Shown here: positions 47,039 through 61,300 of the stretch, in pieces
Position numbering within the stretch: the stretch's first letter is position 1
Layout of the letters: each line of letters starts with the position of its first letter
Source of the DNA: Dioscorea cayenensis subsp. rotundata
Lineage: Eukaryota > Streptophyta > Magnoliopsida > Dioscoreales > Dioscoreaceae
Assembly: GCF_009730915.1 (NCBI RefSeq)
Contig: NC_052481.1
Coordinates: forward strand, 22,518,233-22,582,232
Direction: 5' to 3'
DNA: 64,000 bases
Program-made: the position numbers and the translations under genes
The notes under the pieces: model-generated
What the model was told of the DNA's origin: nothing
The model's database searches: none
Seen by the model: the letters and a program-made list of their open reading frames with translations, nothing else

Positions 47039-48194
47039 CAACATGTGCAAAGATAAAAACCATCAATCATGAAGGGTGAAAACTAACTCTTAATTAGTAA
47101 AATTGATTGATCAAATGGAGCACCTGGAACTGTGTCATTCGCTCTTTCAATTTCTTCTTCAGAGATCTGTAAATATGCTTGTTGAAAAGCTGAAGTAACT
47201 AAGACTAATTTTTCTGGCAAACAAATGTACATGAGATTGAATAGAACTTACTTACACAGTCATTGCTGTTCTAGACCGATCGACGCCTGTACCTTTCTCA
47301 CATCCTTGCTTCTGTCTGTTAGCTACATTCTGGGAGAAATGAAGCACTTCATAAATGATGATTAGCATTTCAAAATATAATTCCAATATTTTTCTTTTCT
47401 CTCTCTCTCTCTCTGATATTCTTACATCTCTGTCAAGTTCTTCAAGACTTGTCTTAATTTTCAATGCTATCTGTTTAACTGCTTCAATATCTTTCTCCAT
47501 CTGTTCCTTGAATGCTACAAAACAATACAAAAACTTTTCTGAATGTTAAGAAAGAAACTGCATTGCTAAGAAATTCAATTCAAACACTGCACCTTTCATG
47601 GTTGATGCCTTTGTTGCACTTTGAGCTTCCTCATTTGTAGCCTAACAAGAGAAGTTTCATATAAATACACACACAAAACATTTCATACAATATCTGAATT
47701 CTATTGCAGTCTCTTCATACCTGGAGTTTATTGAAAAGGACTGTGATGTTCTCCATTTGTTTCTCTATCTTCCCTACCTGACATAAAATATAATAAAATA
47801 AATTAAAATAAAATTCAGATAAGTATTGCTACCTTTCATAACAAGGATCAAAGCAAGAAAATCAAGATTTGTTTCAGAAACTTTTGAATTTATAAGCAAT
47901 AGTAGAAAATTTTGGGAAGAAAAGAAACCTTTTCAAAGAATCCCTTCATCCCCCTATCATTAGAATCATTTAAATTTGCTGTTTCAACATGATTCTCTCC
48001 AGGATACCGACCTCTGATCCTTTCAAATGACTCCTGAAACCAAAAATAAAAAAATAACTCATCAAGATTTTGGAAACTGAAATTGAATCTCAAATTAAAT
48101 CAAATAGCCAAATGTTAATGGAAAATCAGCTAAGTAATTGCCATGAAACAAAACATGAAAAAGAGATTACTATTACCGTCATGAGATTGTTCAT
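46093..48194 (-). CDS. Qa-SNARE syntaxin, SYP13 group (SYP132-like)
   Basis: Plasma-membrane Qa-SNARE that drives vesicle fusion in constitutive secretion. Thirteen exons join in frame to 303 aa: 48177-48194, 47929-48033, 47721-47777, 47593-47641, 47426-47514, 47256-47329, 47124-47166, 46946-47006, 46831-46856, 46656-46733, 46481-46561, 46347-46412, 46093-46257. The N-terminus starts MNNLMTESFERIRGRYPGEN. The Habc helices carry NVANRQKQGCEKGTGVDRSR and SLKKKLKERMTQFQVLRQEI. The SNARE motif (about 200-265) has its zero-layer Gln at 239 (MVDAQGDML). A C-terminal anchor follows (MCFSILILLVIIIIVVASVL) with a short basic tail, FKKS. The many-exon structure and the GCxKGxGVDRSRT block point to SYP131/132 and away from the intron-poor SYP11/12 groups. 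The first exon is only six codons. Confidence 0.94.
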
Positions 48195-50907
48195 TGTGAA
48201 TGAGGATTGAGCACCCAGTTCAAGGGAAGAGTTATGAGATTAAGGAGGTGAAAAATGGGCTCCCTTTTGGGATTATTTTGGAAGGAGATGAAAAAGAAGA
48301 TGTTTTCTGTTTTTAGGTTATTTCGCGGCATAACAGAGCAACTGATCTGGCTCTCCCGCCAAAATTAACACTTCCAACGGTCATAAACCAGTTTCCCCAA
48401 ATTACCCACATCTCTGCCTCAAAATTACCACTATGCTCCTCAATCATGCGTTCTCAAAAAAAAAATATTTTTTTTTTAAACAATTTGTTTTAAAAAAAAA
48501 TTGATAAACAGAGAATTTACTGAAAAATACACTAATCGGGTTTGACTATTGATCTATAAAAAAATAAGCCACAAATATAAAGCTCTCAAAAATCCCCATC
48601 AATGACAACACAGCGTATTAAACATCATGCGCACTTTCTAAATCCACCAAAAAAAATTATTTTTATGTAGTTGTCTATATATATATATGTATATTGTTAA
48701 AATTAAAGCTAAATGGGCACAGTTGATTTTGGAAATTTAATTCTACACATTTGAAATAGCACCAATCTTTAGAAAGGATATATATATGTTTAATTTTAAT
48801 AATAATTAATTTAAGAGAAAAAACAATTACCATTAAAATTTGAATGATTTCGCTCCAGTAAAATATATATATATATATAAAATACTAATTAAAAGGTCCA
48901 AAATCTCATGGATACCATTATCCATGTTGTCTTTTCAAGTGATTAATACCTGCATCATGGTTGGGTAGAATTCTTCCTACAAATTAATTCCAACAGTATT
49001 TTTGATATATATATATATATATATATGATTAAGCATAAACAAAGTCAAAGAAATTCTTTAGGGGCCACAATGACATATATATAGTTTCATGTTCAAGTCT
49101 CCTCCCATATATATACATGGGCATCAAAAGGCATCATCAACAAGGTGTCTCCACGCCTTGTGACTTCCTCCATTATGTGAGTGCCATATCTCTGTCTTTG
49201 CTATAATACTAGCATTAATATTATTAATATTTGTTTATATATATGTTGATCCACTAGAGAGAGTCCTACAGGCCTAGTGGCCATGGCCTTGTCTCTTTGC
49301 ACTTTCATCATACTTCCCACTCAAAGTTCCAGTTGTTTCATGCATCAAGTACTCATGGTGTGGATAAAACCAGTAGCCTATGAATTCATTGCTTATTGCA
49401 TTCCAAGATAAAGAAATTCCCAACCTTTTGTTTTTTTTTCACTTCTTACTTGAGGACATTTGCCATTCCATCACTTGTAGAATCTACCTTTTTTTTACTT
49501 CAGTACTGTTATTTATTGTTTACTTACTCCATGATTGTTTTAAATGCATGAATATTATTTATTTTCCCTTTTTAATTTCTCTTCCAAATCCTTAGGAGAA
49601 AACATGTCTTCTTCTCTTCCTCAATAAATAAGCAAATAAATAAATAAAAGTCAGAAAGAATGAAAAGAAAGAACCATAATTTGGTAATGTCATCATCCCA
49701 TATGAGCAGTGAAACTTGTTATTGGGATGATGATTGAAACAAGGCCAAACATTTGAGCAATGTTCATCTTTCTCCACTTACTTACCTACCTTGCAAGAGT
49801 GCTCATATCTGATTTGAGTATCATCATGTTTTTTTTTTCTGCCATAATTGGAAATTAAAGATTGGCCAATTTATATATATATATATATATATTGTGTTTT
49901 TAATATAAATGGTTTATCTATTTTTTCAAATATATATATATTTTGTACATGAATTGATGTTCATAAATCTTTGACTACATTTACTTGTGGTTTCTTTTTC
50001 TTTTTTTCAAGATCTTATATATACATATATATAGATTGACTTGTTTGGCTCTTCAAACTTTAAAGAGACATGAAAGAGTATATATATGTGATCATATATG
50101 ACAATAACATGTTGATCAGATATGCCACTAATTAATTAGATACATGATTATTCATATTCACCAGAACACTACTGATGATGTTTAGAACTTGCAAAGAGAT
50201 TAAAAAGATAATAATGTTTCAGTTTTAAGGGAATGCTGAATTAACCAACCCACTTCCAATATCCAAAAACATAACTGGCTTTTTTAATTAAAGATAAGAT
50301 TGTATGATCAAACAAGTAAAATATATAAACAAGCAAACAATTAAGTAATGAAATTGTTTGCTTGCTCACAACCCACCCAAAAATTCTTCAAAAATCAAGG
50401 CTTTTTAAGCTATGATAATGGAGGGTGAGCTGAAAAGATAGGTTATGTCAGCAATGTGATTGATCAAAAAGAAAGATGGAAATTTAAATCATAGTGGAGC
50501 ATGCATGGTCCACTGGAGAAAAGCAATAATAATAGCCAATCTAAAGAATGAATTAGAGGAATCAAAAGATTACTTAAACTGTTGCCAAAAAGCACTATTG
50601 ACCTCTTCATTTGAAGTGAAGGTGGGCATTCATAAAGAAGCAATAAGTCTTTAGCATTGATAAGATTTTGGAAGATCTCAACAACATTCCCATAAACATT
50701 AAAAACATGATATCTTTTATCTCCAGAATAACCTTTAATGTATTTATTTTGTTTTTTTATTGTGGCTGTAATTCTCTATTTTGATTTTTGTCCCCTCTGT
50801 GTTCTTGCTTTTACTGGTGCAAATGTTTATCAACTTTTATGAGATTTTATCAAATTAATGAATACAATGTATGCCTTTTTCTTTTTGATAAATCTCAATT
50901 ATATATA
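48195..50907. other. Gene-poor spacer
   Basis: About 2.7 kb upstream of the syntaxin gene. AT-rich, with several (TA)n runs (48870, 49005, 49880, 50925). Open frames are short and lack recognisable content. Confidence 0.4.
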
Positions 50908-50922
50908 TCTTAGTGATTATAT

Positions 50923-51360
50923 ATATATATATATATATTTATTGAAAAGGTGGATAAACCACTTCAATTAAAAAGAAAACACAGTACAAAACCACATAGG
51001 AGTTACAAAACACACTCACACCACAAGAAGTGACACAAGTGACCAAACACCCTCCCTAGGTGCACAGCGCACCCACCCCCGCTCAGAAGAAATACTAACC
51101 CGTGTTACCGTCGAGTGCCTCCTCGGCCGTTGATTCCACCCTTTCCATCCTATTCATCTGGCTCCTCAGTCCAATGAAGTTCAGGTTGCGCCGAACTGTA
51201 GTCATCGTATCTTCCAGTTTCGCCTGCTCCTTATCTACAAGAGCATCAAACCACGAAAGGAGCATGCGATTAATTTTAAGGGTAATGTAGTGTGCTGGAA
51301 GAAATTTATCATTAAACATTCTATCATTTCGGGCAAGCCAAATGTTCCAGATTAACGCCT
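50923..51360 (-). mobile_element. 5'-truncated L1-type LINE copy
   Basis: Flanked by a 15-bp target duplication, tcttagtgattatat, at 50908-50922 and 51361-51375. On the minus strand it codes for the LINE C-terminal tail (LIWNIWLARNDRMFNDKFLP, KLEDTMTTVRRNLNFIGLRS), clearly related to the long LINE at 40479-42960 (ILWNIWLERNIRIFQ). It then has a short 3' region with the same ggtttatcca-type end. Confidence 0.85.
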
Positions 51361-51375
51361 TCTTAGTGATTATAT

Positions 51376-52788
51376 GATCCTTTATTGTTGAAAAAAAATA
51401 TTAAAAAAAAAACTTCTAATTAGATAGAAGTCACGGAATCTCTAAGCAAGCAATGTCTTGATCGCCTTTACACAACTTAATTATGATATATTTACATGAC
51501 CTGTATATCTTTATTTTACTATTATTATTATGGATATTTGTTTTTTTAGCTAAAAAATAAAGTATATATATTTTTTATTTTCTTTCTTAATTATAATTAT
51601 TTGTTGATTTTTTACTAGTACTTTTTATTTATACGTGTTGTGATTTTTTTTTATTTTAACTTTAAATTTTAAAAAATAAAGACAAAAACATAATAACAAC
51701 TATATGTTACACATGCCGGTGAACTCAACAAGTGAACAAAATAAAAATAAATAAAATATTAGACTAAATAGCAACCAAGTATGAATTTAATTTTCACTGT
51801 ATATAGAACCAACAAAAATAAAAATTAATAGTCAACTATACATACTTATAGAACCAATGTTGTTCAAGCAATCAGAATCTCTAAGTATTTGCAACTCCGA
51901 ATAAAGTTAAAAAAAAAAAAAAACTCTAGTTGGAGGACTAGGCTAAAAATGGATGATCTATTCTAAATGCATAATTAGTAGTTTTTGTATACTAATATTT
52001 TACTTAATTATATTTCAGCATTTTTTTTACTAAAATGGATTATGTAACTTTCTGGTATACTTAATTGATCTTATTCATTTTGGTTTCTCTTTGTTTTATA
52101 TACATTCTTTAATCTCCTTTCATTCTCATCAAATTGTGGTCTATTTATTTTTTATAAAAAAGTAATTGCATATAAAATATATATATATATATGTTGATCG
52201 TTGAGGCCGAGGAAATTTGCAGACTCTTCTTGCAAACAACGTAGAAAACTTGACAAGTTGTTCATAATATCACATGCAACATGCATGAGGGCTATTCCTC
52301 TTTACACAACATTAATTGATTACATATGTACATAGATATATACATAATATAATATAAGTGTGTTGGTTCCGTTTGTCATTTTCTCTTGAGAAATATATAT
52401 TTATATATATATATATAATTAAAAAATGGAAAGTAAGTTGACTAGCTGAATTCTCAGTGGACCAGACGCATATCATATCAAACTTTATTAACTAATTAGT
52501 CAATTTTCATCAAGTCCGTGCTTATATGATAATAATGAATGAAGTCGCATTTAAATGATCCAAAATGAAATTAATAATTCTTTCTCATCCTCATTGCTGA
52601 AAGGGTGGTCAATGATTGGTTTTCACAATATACACTTGTTCTCTAACTAGCTAAGAAACACACGAAATTTATATGATTGCTGTCTTAAATATAAAGTATT
52701 ATATTTATATAACTCACATTAATATCAACAGTAGTTTTATGTATAAAGATGTAGATAGAATAATTCAAGCAAAAGATTTTGGGTATTA
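51376..52788. other. Gene-poor AT-rich spacer
   Basis: No exon, RNA gene or complete transposon supported. A (TA)n run lies near 52178-52192. Confidence 0.4.
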
Positions 52789-52803
52789 CTTCAAAATAAT
52801 TTT

Positions 52804-53154
52804 TTTTTTAAAAGATGGATAAATCACATAATATTAGAAAGCAAAGAGCACCAGTCTAGATAGCACTAAATGTGGTATAAACATAAAAAAAAACAACAAC
52901 AACCAACAAGATGAAAAAACACATCCAAAAAGAAGCTAGCACAACCAAACTGAGGCCAACGCCCCACCAAACAACAAAGACTCAATGACTAGCGAGCTCC
53001 AGAGTCTTGATCCTCTTCGGTAGTCAAATTGTCACCGAAATCTTGTATGCGTGTGCCCAAAAACTCCAAATTTCGCCTGACAGTGGAAAGGCCATCCTCA
53101 AGCTTCTCCCTAGATCCCTTTTCCCCTGGCCGTCACTCTTCTCCCTAGATCCCT
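52804..53154 (-). mobile_element. 5'-truncated LINE copy
   Basis: Flanked by a 15-bp duplication, cttcaaaataatttt, at 52789-52803 and 53155-53169. On the minus strand it encodes KLEDGLSTVRRNLEFLGTRI before a stop, matching the C-terminal tail of the LINE family. Its A-rich 3' end lies at the left. A 17-base segment, cttctccctagatccct, is repeated inside its right end. Confidence 0.82.
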
Positions 53155-53485
53155 CTTCAAAATAATTTTCAAAAAAAATCAATGAAAAAGTGTTGTTTTT
53201 TTATTTCAAGAAAAGACTGTATAGTTATTTTCAGTTGATATTTTTTATATACGTATTCACTCTAATAAAAGACTATGTAATTGAAATTAATTAACTCTGC
53301 TTTAGGAAACCTCATCCATGAATACTTCTATAAAAAAAATGGAGAAATTACAATTTAAAAAAAAAAAAAAGTACAAAACAACATAAAACATTATGTTAAA
53401 TTGACGAAACAAAAAATCTATTAAAAGTGAAAAGAAAATCCATAAATACAAATTTTAGTAAATATCAAGACCCATTTGCATGGTA

Positions 53486-53702
53486 CAGTATTTTTGTTGG
53501 AACAGTGAGTTGTGGTCTTTGGTCAGTGTTTCGCTATGTGTGTTTTTGACCTTGTTGCTTGTGGGCCGTTTGTTTTTGTTTCCACTTCTAGTGAAATCTT
53601 TGTAGTTGTCTGTGTTTTTGTTTGACCTTTTGGTCTGACTGTGGGTGTTTCTCTTTTTTTTCTAATGCATGTGGTTTATCCACTTTTTTTTTAAAAAAAA
53701 AA
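53486..53702 (+). mobile_element. 5'-truncated LINE 3' UTR copy, 217 bp
   Basis: Noncoding T/G-rich sequence ending gtggtttatccactttt plus poly(A), the same 3' end as the long LINE. It is flanked by a 16-bp duplication, acccatttgcatggta at 53470-53485 and acccatttacatggta at 53703-53718, with one difference. Confidence 0.82.
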
Positions 53703-54259
53703 ACCCATTTACATGGTAGTTTAAATTTAAATATTTACTATAAATAAAAAATTAGACTAATAAAAATATATAAAATCAATTTTAAAGACTCACAGTAAAG
53801 TATAAAAATTATTTTATTTTTTTTATGTGAAAAAACTTTTTTTTTTGGTCACAAAAGCGACTGCCGCCCGAGGGTGTCAAGGGACAAATTACAAAGAAAA
53901 ATTTAAACTATTTATCTCAAATAAAACTAAGATAAAAAAAAAAATCTCCCCATCATTTATGTTATTTATTGTGTTATTTCATATGATTCACTTTCACTTT
54001 TATCGTCATTTTTTATTCAAGCACAAGTGATATGCTTTCACTAAATTAATTAACTCAATTATCACTAAGTCGATGATATATTTTTCAACTAGGTCTTCAC
54101 AATTGTCATTGCTTACAATATTACTCAGATATTGGGATTGTCTTTATATCTGTTTTTTTTATTTTTCTTTGATAAATCTGATGTTTTCCTTATCTGAATT
54201 ATGCATTATGTTTTCAAGTTTCCTCCTCAATCTTAATATTATACATTGTTAGTTCTGAT

Positions 54260-54900
54260 GAGTGTATTGCGGGTAAAAATTTATTTAATTTCTCATGCAA
54301 ATACTCACACAATTACACACAACACAAAAAAAAGGAGGCGCATAAAATTAATAACTCAGTTTGGCACAACAGCCTATGTCAGAGGGGCCAAGTCCAGAAA
54401 TAATAATCCACTAAAATAAAGAGAAAAAAATGAGTACAACTCTCACACCCATCCTTACAAAGATAAACAAAAACTTTTTTTTCTAAATTACTCAATGTCC
54501 ACTCTTTTTTACCCAGACACTTGGATCTCTTCCATGGCTCATCCTAAATCTCATAGCAGAGTTTATTATATAGACATCTCCACATCCCAAATATAGCACT
54601 TCTCTCTTTTAGAATCTCCACGTACGGTTTCTAATTTGAACACCTTTTACATTTAGACGTTGCAACTCATGTTGTAACTAAGCTTGTAACGCGGCTCACC
54701 TGTTGATCTTGACTAAGTCACAGTTTTCGTTGCAAGGCAACCTGCAAAATGCCTCCAGTTTCTCCTGACTGTGTCAAAATATGAGTCGATGTAGTCGAAT
54801 CCTCCCAATCTCGGCCTACCAACAACTAGCTCGCCTCATCACATTCTTATTAGTAGCACTCTCACAAAAATTGCATCCACATATAGTGTATTTATCATAC
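54260..54900 (-). mobile_element. LTR-like fragment or solo LTR, family uncertain
   Basis: A GC-richer stretch in AT-rich surroundings. Its minus-strand text (gtggattattatttctggac, followed by ttggcccctctgacataggc) resembles the LTR ends of plant Copia elements. No coding region was recognised and the ends are not fixed. Treated as an old fragment. Confidence 0.35.
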
Positions 54901-55369
54901 CAAAGATAGTTTTCAAAATAATTAATAGTCTAGATATATATGGTCATTCCTTGTATTTCAAGACAAATTCTCCAAATTAATAATCTTAATTGCTAAAAAT
55001 AATTATTCCAAAGATAGCTCTTGCTTTTGGGATGATACATCTCCGTTGCCATGCATGTCATCTTGTCTTGTCATCGTACTTTGCCACGTCACCATTAATA
55101 TATATATATATATATAAAACAATAAACACTAATAAAATTCACAAGGAAGCTGTAATTATTATAATATTAATGATAGTAATTAGGGTTACCCTATTTATTG
55201 GAAGAGGTGGGGGCGGGCCAAAACCTAGTGCCAATTGTAATGCGATCGAGCTCTCCTTCTCTCATAATAGTACTCCATCACTATATATATATATATATAT
55301 GTATGTATGTAAACCTAGCTCCTTCTCAACACCTCAACCCATCTCTTTCTCTCTGAATCCCTTGAAGAG

Positions 55370-58300
55370 ATGGTGAAGTTCTCTAGGGAGCTTGAAGGCC
55401 AACTCATCCCTGAGTGGAAGGATAAATTCGTTAACTACCGCCAACTCAAGAAACTCGTAAAGAAGATCAAGCTCTCAGCTCTCCAATCCCCTGCGACGCC
55501 ATCATCAGATGGCCACTCATTCATGGGCTTCTTCTCCTTCCGATTACTCGGTCCCTGCTTCCGCCCATCTAACCACCCAACTGCCCAGGTTCGTATTATC
55601 TATACTACTCTATTACTGAGGTGCCGTACAATTTTTTCTCCAAAAATATATATATATATATATTATATTGATTTAATTATTATTCTGTTTAATTAAAGGA
55701 AGACGAGGAGAGCCTTGCAGAGATAGAGCTCGTTCATTCAGGTCAAAATGAGGTAATACACTGAATAATTAATTATTATTTTTTGTTTAAAATAATTCCA
55801 TCGTAAAATAGAAAAATAACAATAATTTGAAATTATATGTATATATATATATATATTTATTTATTTAAAAAAAAGGTGAAAAAATTCTTTGAGAGATTGG
55901 AAGAGGAGAGGGAGAAGGTGAATAATTTTTACATAACAAAAGAAGCCGAGTTCTGCGAGCGAGGAGAGATCCTAAACAAGCAACTCGAGATCCTCCTCGA
56001 TCTCAAGAGAGTTCTCCATGAACACACTCGCCGGCGCCGGAGCAGCCGTTCATTCGACGGAGTTAGCTTCTCCAGGCTCACCCCATCATCCTCTTTCTCT
56101 GGTGAGTCCCGCGCTCGTTTTTCAGTATCTATAATATTGTTTGATAATCGCCCAGATCTGATGATTGTGATTCACTTGGCCGGATTGTAGAAAGCGCGGC
56201 GGAGAGTGAGACTCCGGCGGAGGAGGATGGGTCACCGGTGGGAGACGAGATGGTGGCGGTGCTGGAGAAGAATGGAGTCAGCTTCATCGGGGCTCCAAGG
56301 GCAAAGACGAAGAAAGGTGGGAAACCAAGGGCGGCGTCGATGAGGATTGACATTCCGGCGACGACTCCCGGCCGGACGATCTCAGCCGTCACCTCGATGA
56401 TCTGGGAGGATCTAATCAACGGACAAAAAAAGGAAGGAAGTTGCGGCGATTATATCAGCCGCAAAAAGATCCAGTGCGCCGAGAAGATGATCAGAGGAGC
56501 ATTCGTAGAGCTCCACAAAGGCCTAGGGCTACTCAAAACCTACAGGTTAGTGCTGCTTGTCCTTGAGGAAAAGGACCAAAGTAGCCCTTTTACTTTGTTG
56601 GTATCCGGGGGGTAGGACTGTCATTACACCCTAGCTTGAGGACCTCAACGTAAAAGGCATGATGGTTTGCATGGAATGATTGACCGTTTATGGTCTTGTT
56701 GAATTCTTTTCATGGATGACATGCAGGTCCTTAAACATGGTGGCTTTCAGGAAGATTGTGAAGAAGTTTGACAAGGTATATATATATATATATATATATG
56801 TTTGTCCTTTTACCAAATTATTATATATATTAATTACAAAAAAATAATATGGAAATAAAATAGAATTTATTGGATTGAGTTTAATTTATATATATGGATT
56901 TTTTTTTCTGTTAATAATTAATTAAGAAGGAGTTATATATGACCATGAAAATTAATAGCATCAATACTGCATGATGTCTGAATCAAATTAAGCCTATCAT
57001 TTCTGGTCCATTAATTGAAAGGTAATGAAAATTGGGTATAACCAGAGTTTGGCACGTAGTGGATATATCTCTAAAAATGGGAAGTATGATCAAACACATT
57101 ATCTTCTTGGTTTTATGAGCAAATAATTAATACAACTGAGAGAGACTGATCAAACGAGATGTAGATGATCCCCATGTCAACTTAATTAATCATATGCTTA
57201 CATATATAGATTGATAAATATTTCACATTGATTATAACATAAAATTGTTGATCAGGATATATTTGAATATATTTACACTCACACACACACACATAAGAAA
57301 TATATAGTTATGATATTTGATTATCTAGCGTTTGTTTATTTCTGGGTTTATATATATGGTTTCTCTTTGGTGAAGGTCTCAAACCAACAGGCTTCACAGA
57401 GATACTTAGAGACGGTGAAAGGGTCACACTTTATCATCTCCGACAAGGTATGAGTAGGCACGTTAACGTTTGCTTCTTGCGTTCAATTTACTTGTAAGAG
57501 TCTTTTGTGAGAACGACCTAGATATTTTATCATAGTTTAAAGTAAAGGTAAAGGTTGCCTGTTTTGAATGTGATGCCATGCATGATTTATGATTATGAAA
57601 CTAGCTCATGGGCAACGAACGGTCAGGATTAAAATAGAATGATGGCCTTTTGTTATGCTGCGTTTGGACAGAGTCCTTTTTCACTGTTGCCCCTGCAGGT
57701 TCTCTGTGATATATGTTTGTTAAACAAGGAATAATGGAATATCCTAGAGGTATCACACCAAAAATCAAAATAAAGACCAAAAGATAAAGAAGGTCCCTTT
57801 GCAATTGATATCAGTATATTTGAAGGAATCATATCAGGAAAAAGTGTGAGCAAAATGTCCTTTTAAGTAGGAAGGTGTCATGCTCTAAACTTAGTACTTT
57901 TAAAACTAATAGTGGAGTCTTGTACTACGTGCAAAATGAACTCTAATAGCTAAATAGTAATGTCACCTAGAATTTGAAGCTTTTTGAAGAGGTAGAGATT
58001 ACTACGGAAATGCTACACACGCAAAAGACATCTTTAGTTGGACAATGATCTTTGCCTTCATAAGTTACAGGTTCCATCTAAAATAGAAAATGACGGCCAT
58101 GGCATACTCAACTTTCCTCACACTTTAAAATAGATTGATAAAATTAGTGTATAATTAAGAGCATTAAACACATAATTGGAATGGCTTTTGAAACAGGCTG
58201 TTAGATTAGAAGACGAAGTGGAGTCCATCTTTATAAAACACTTCGCCAACAATGACAGGAAGAAGGCCATGAAGTTTCTTAAGCCTCAGCAGCGCAAAAA

Positions 58301-61300
58301 CTCTCACACCATCACCTTTTTCGTAGGTATATATACTTATTTTATTCCAGTACAAAATAACTACTTGTACAAATTTCAATTATTATTATTATTAGAATTT
58401 TTTTTTTAAACTAAGTGATTTATCCATTTTTTTTAAAAAAACTCATGATATATGTATGAATAGTCCACCTTTAAACGTGACTCTTTCATTTGTTTTTCCA
58501 ATATGCCATTATTTTATCATTGTTGTCCTGATTCATGAATATGTTCTTTATTAAAAGTGCATAAGCATCTAAACTTGTTAAAAAAAGGTCTGATTCATGA
58601 ATATATGATAATGAAAAATACAGGCAATATTAATTAACATTGCTCTTTAAGAAGCACAAGTTTTTATCTTCTACATCCAGCTGTATACCATATATTAAAC
58701 CATTACTTTTAGCATACTAGCATTTTAAGTTTTTAACCATAGTAAATATTCTTATTTTCTTGAAATTTAAGCATATATTGATAATAAGACCATACTAAGA
58801 AACCAACCAAAACACACAGACAAGTTCTAGTTCTGCTCATGCATGAGTGTTGGAAGTGATAGCATCTCAATCCAAGATTGACAAAAGTTATTGCCAGTGC
58901 TAGTTTTCCTATCACATCCATTCACTGTAGAACCATTGACTTCTTCCGATCATGATGTGGGAGACTAAGAGTTGACTCCACACCACTACCAAATGGAGAA
59001 TGTCTCATCCAGGGAACCCAGTAATTGAAATCAATCCATCATTATGATTTGGTATTCTGTGGATGTTGAACACTGCCATGATTCCATCAGTCCCAGTAAT
59101 CAACTGTGTCTTTGGAGTTGGAAAACCCACAAGGAACATAAGTGGACCGTCTCTTCCACTTCCAGCCAATTGATTGACCATTTTGATCTTTCCAACAAAC
59201 TGTACACTAATGGCTTGTAGGGACCACAAATTAATGCTAATATATAATATTCGTGTTAATGACGGAGACATCATGTGCATCCGTCATCCAATATTTTGCC
59301 CCTACTTTTTAGGCCACTTCGGTCTGCTTTGAAGGTGATCCAGCCAATCATTTGTAACCAACCATAGAATACATTAACACAATTTTTTTTTTTGGAGAAA
59401 AAAAATATATTTGTGGTTAATTATGACATTGTGCTAGTACAAGCTTACTACCTGTGGAAGAATGTTATATTTTTTCACTGATTTTTTTCCCTCTGTTTTC
59501 AGGGCTGTTCACAGGGAGTTTTGTGACTTTATTCAGCGTGTACGCCATCTTGGCTCACTTGTCTGGCATCTTCTCCTCAACTGAATCTAGTTACTTGCGA
59601 ACTGTCTACCCTGTTTTCAGGTAATACGTTAGGCCCCACCACACAATTCACTAATTCATATGCAGCATCATCTTCCATAAGACTTCATCAGCTTGCACAC
59701 TTGATAAAAACACTAATATATACCAATGTGCACCTTAACCATTAAATGTTTAGTGCTATTCAAAGTAATGGTGAGATTATTTTATTCGCCCATGGTGATT
59801 AATTTAGGATAATTATAGTTCTGTTCTTGTAATTCATTGTCATTCTTCCACTATCATCATCATTAACATTCAGTGTCCACTAGCAGAGAGCACTTAATTA
59901 GTGCAGAAATAACCTCTTATTTTATTGACAAGAATTCTAGAAGTTCAGTTGATGCTTTCCTGCTTGCAATGCTTGCTTTAGTCATTCCTAATACATGCAC
60001 CTACCTAATCATCCTGAACTCCATTCTTCCATTACTGAACTGGAGTTTATTAAAGGTCATCACCCTGTTCTGGCACTATACCTTATGTTAAGAAAATCTT
60101 TAAAATAATATAATAAATACAAAGATGGAGATGTTAGCCAAGGTGAGCAGAAGTGGAGGTTGATAGTAATGGATGATATGTCTTGCTATTTGCAGCATGT
60201 TTGCACTACTTAGTCTGCATATATTTTTATATGGATGCAACCTATCCATGTGGAGAAGCAGCAGAATAAACCACAACTTCATATTTGAGTTCAACCCCAA
60301 CACAGCCTTGAAACATAGGGATGCCTTCCTCATCTGTACTTGCTTCATGACCATGGTGGTTGCTGCTATGGTCATACATCTTCTGCTGAGGTCCACTGGC
60401 GTCTTCCCACCCCATGTTGATGCCATTCCTGGCATCCTACTACTGGTGAAACATTCTGCTAATTAACCCTGTTTCTCCATGGCTTTGATATTATATTTTA
60501 TTTAAAGGCCTTGATAACCTGGCCTATTTGGTTTTTGTTTCAGCTGTTTACAGGAATACTCATCTGCCCATTTAACATTTGCTACCGCTCAACTCGCTAC
60601 AGTTTTCTGCGGGTGATGCGCAACATTGCATGCTCACCACTTTACAGTGTAAAACATCTCTTGCTAATAAAACTTCTCGGCAAATTTTACAAGTATAAGT
60701 ATAATTTCTTCCTTAATTTCTATTTCTCATCATTATGAATTTTTTTTAAAGAATATATATGCTTAACATAGATAGAGATTGCATTCATACTGGAGTTCAA
60801 TTCCCTGCTTAATTATGTCCTTGTGCATCACTTTCTGTGCTCCAGGTGTTGATGGTAGATTTCTTCATGGCAGACCAATTAACAAGCCAGGTAATCTCTC
60901 AACTGACCTAGCTAACCTAATATTGAAACTAGCAAGCAACTTCAAACTGTTAACCTGAATATATTTATATATATATATATATATATACATATGATTCAGA
61001 TCCCACTGCTGAGGCACTTGGAATTCACAACATGCTATTTCATGGCTGAGGGCTTAAAGACCCACAATTATGACACATGTACAAGGAGTCAGCAATACAA
61101 ACTTGTGGCCTACATCATCTCCTTCCTTCCGTACTACTGGCGAGCTATGCAGGTAAATTCTTAATTAATGGTTACAAGGCATGATGATATTCACTTGGTT
61201 ATGGTACAAATACATAAAATAATTAATGGTGTACGTTCAACGTGGGAATGCCCACTTAGTTGGAATATAATTATACAGGACACAAATCTAACATAAAAAC

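Noticed and set aside
48770-48790. Second U12-like site (atatcctt on the minus strand)
   Set aside because: It lies in intergenic TA-rich sequence with no exon beside it.
50460-50654. A 64-codon plus-strand frame
   Set aside because: Short, isolated, with no homology I recognise and no neighbouring exons.
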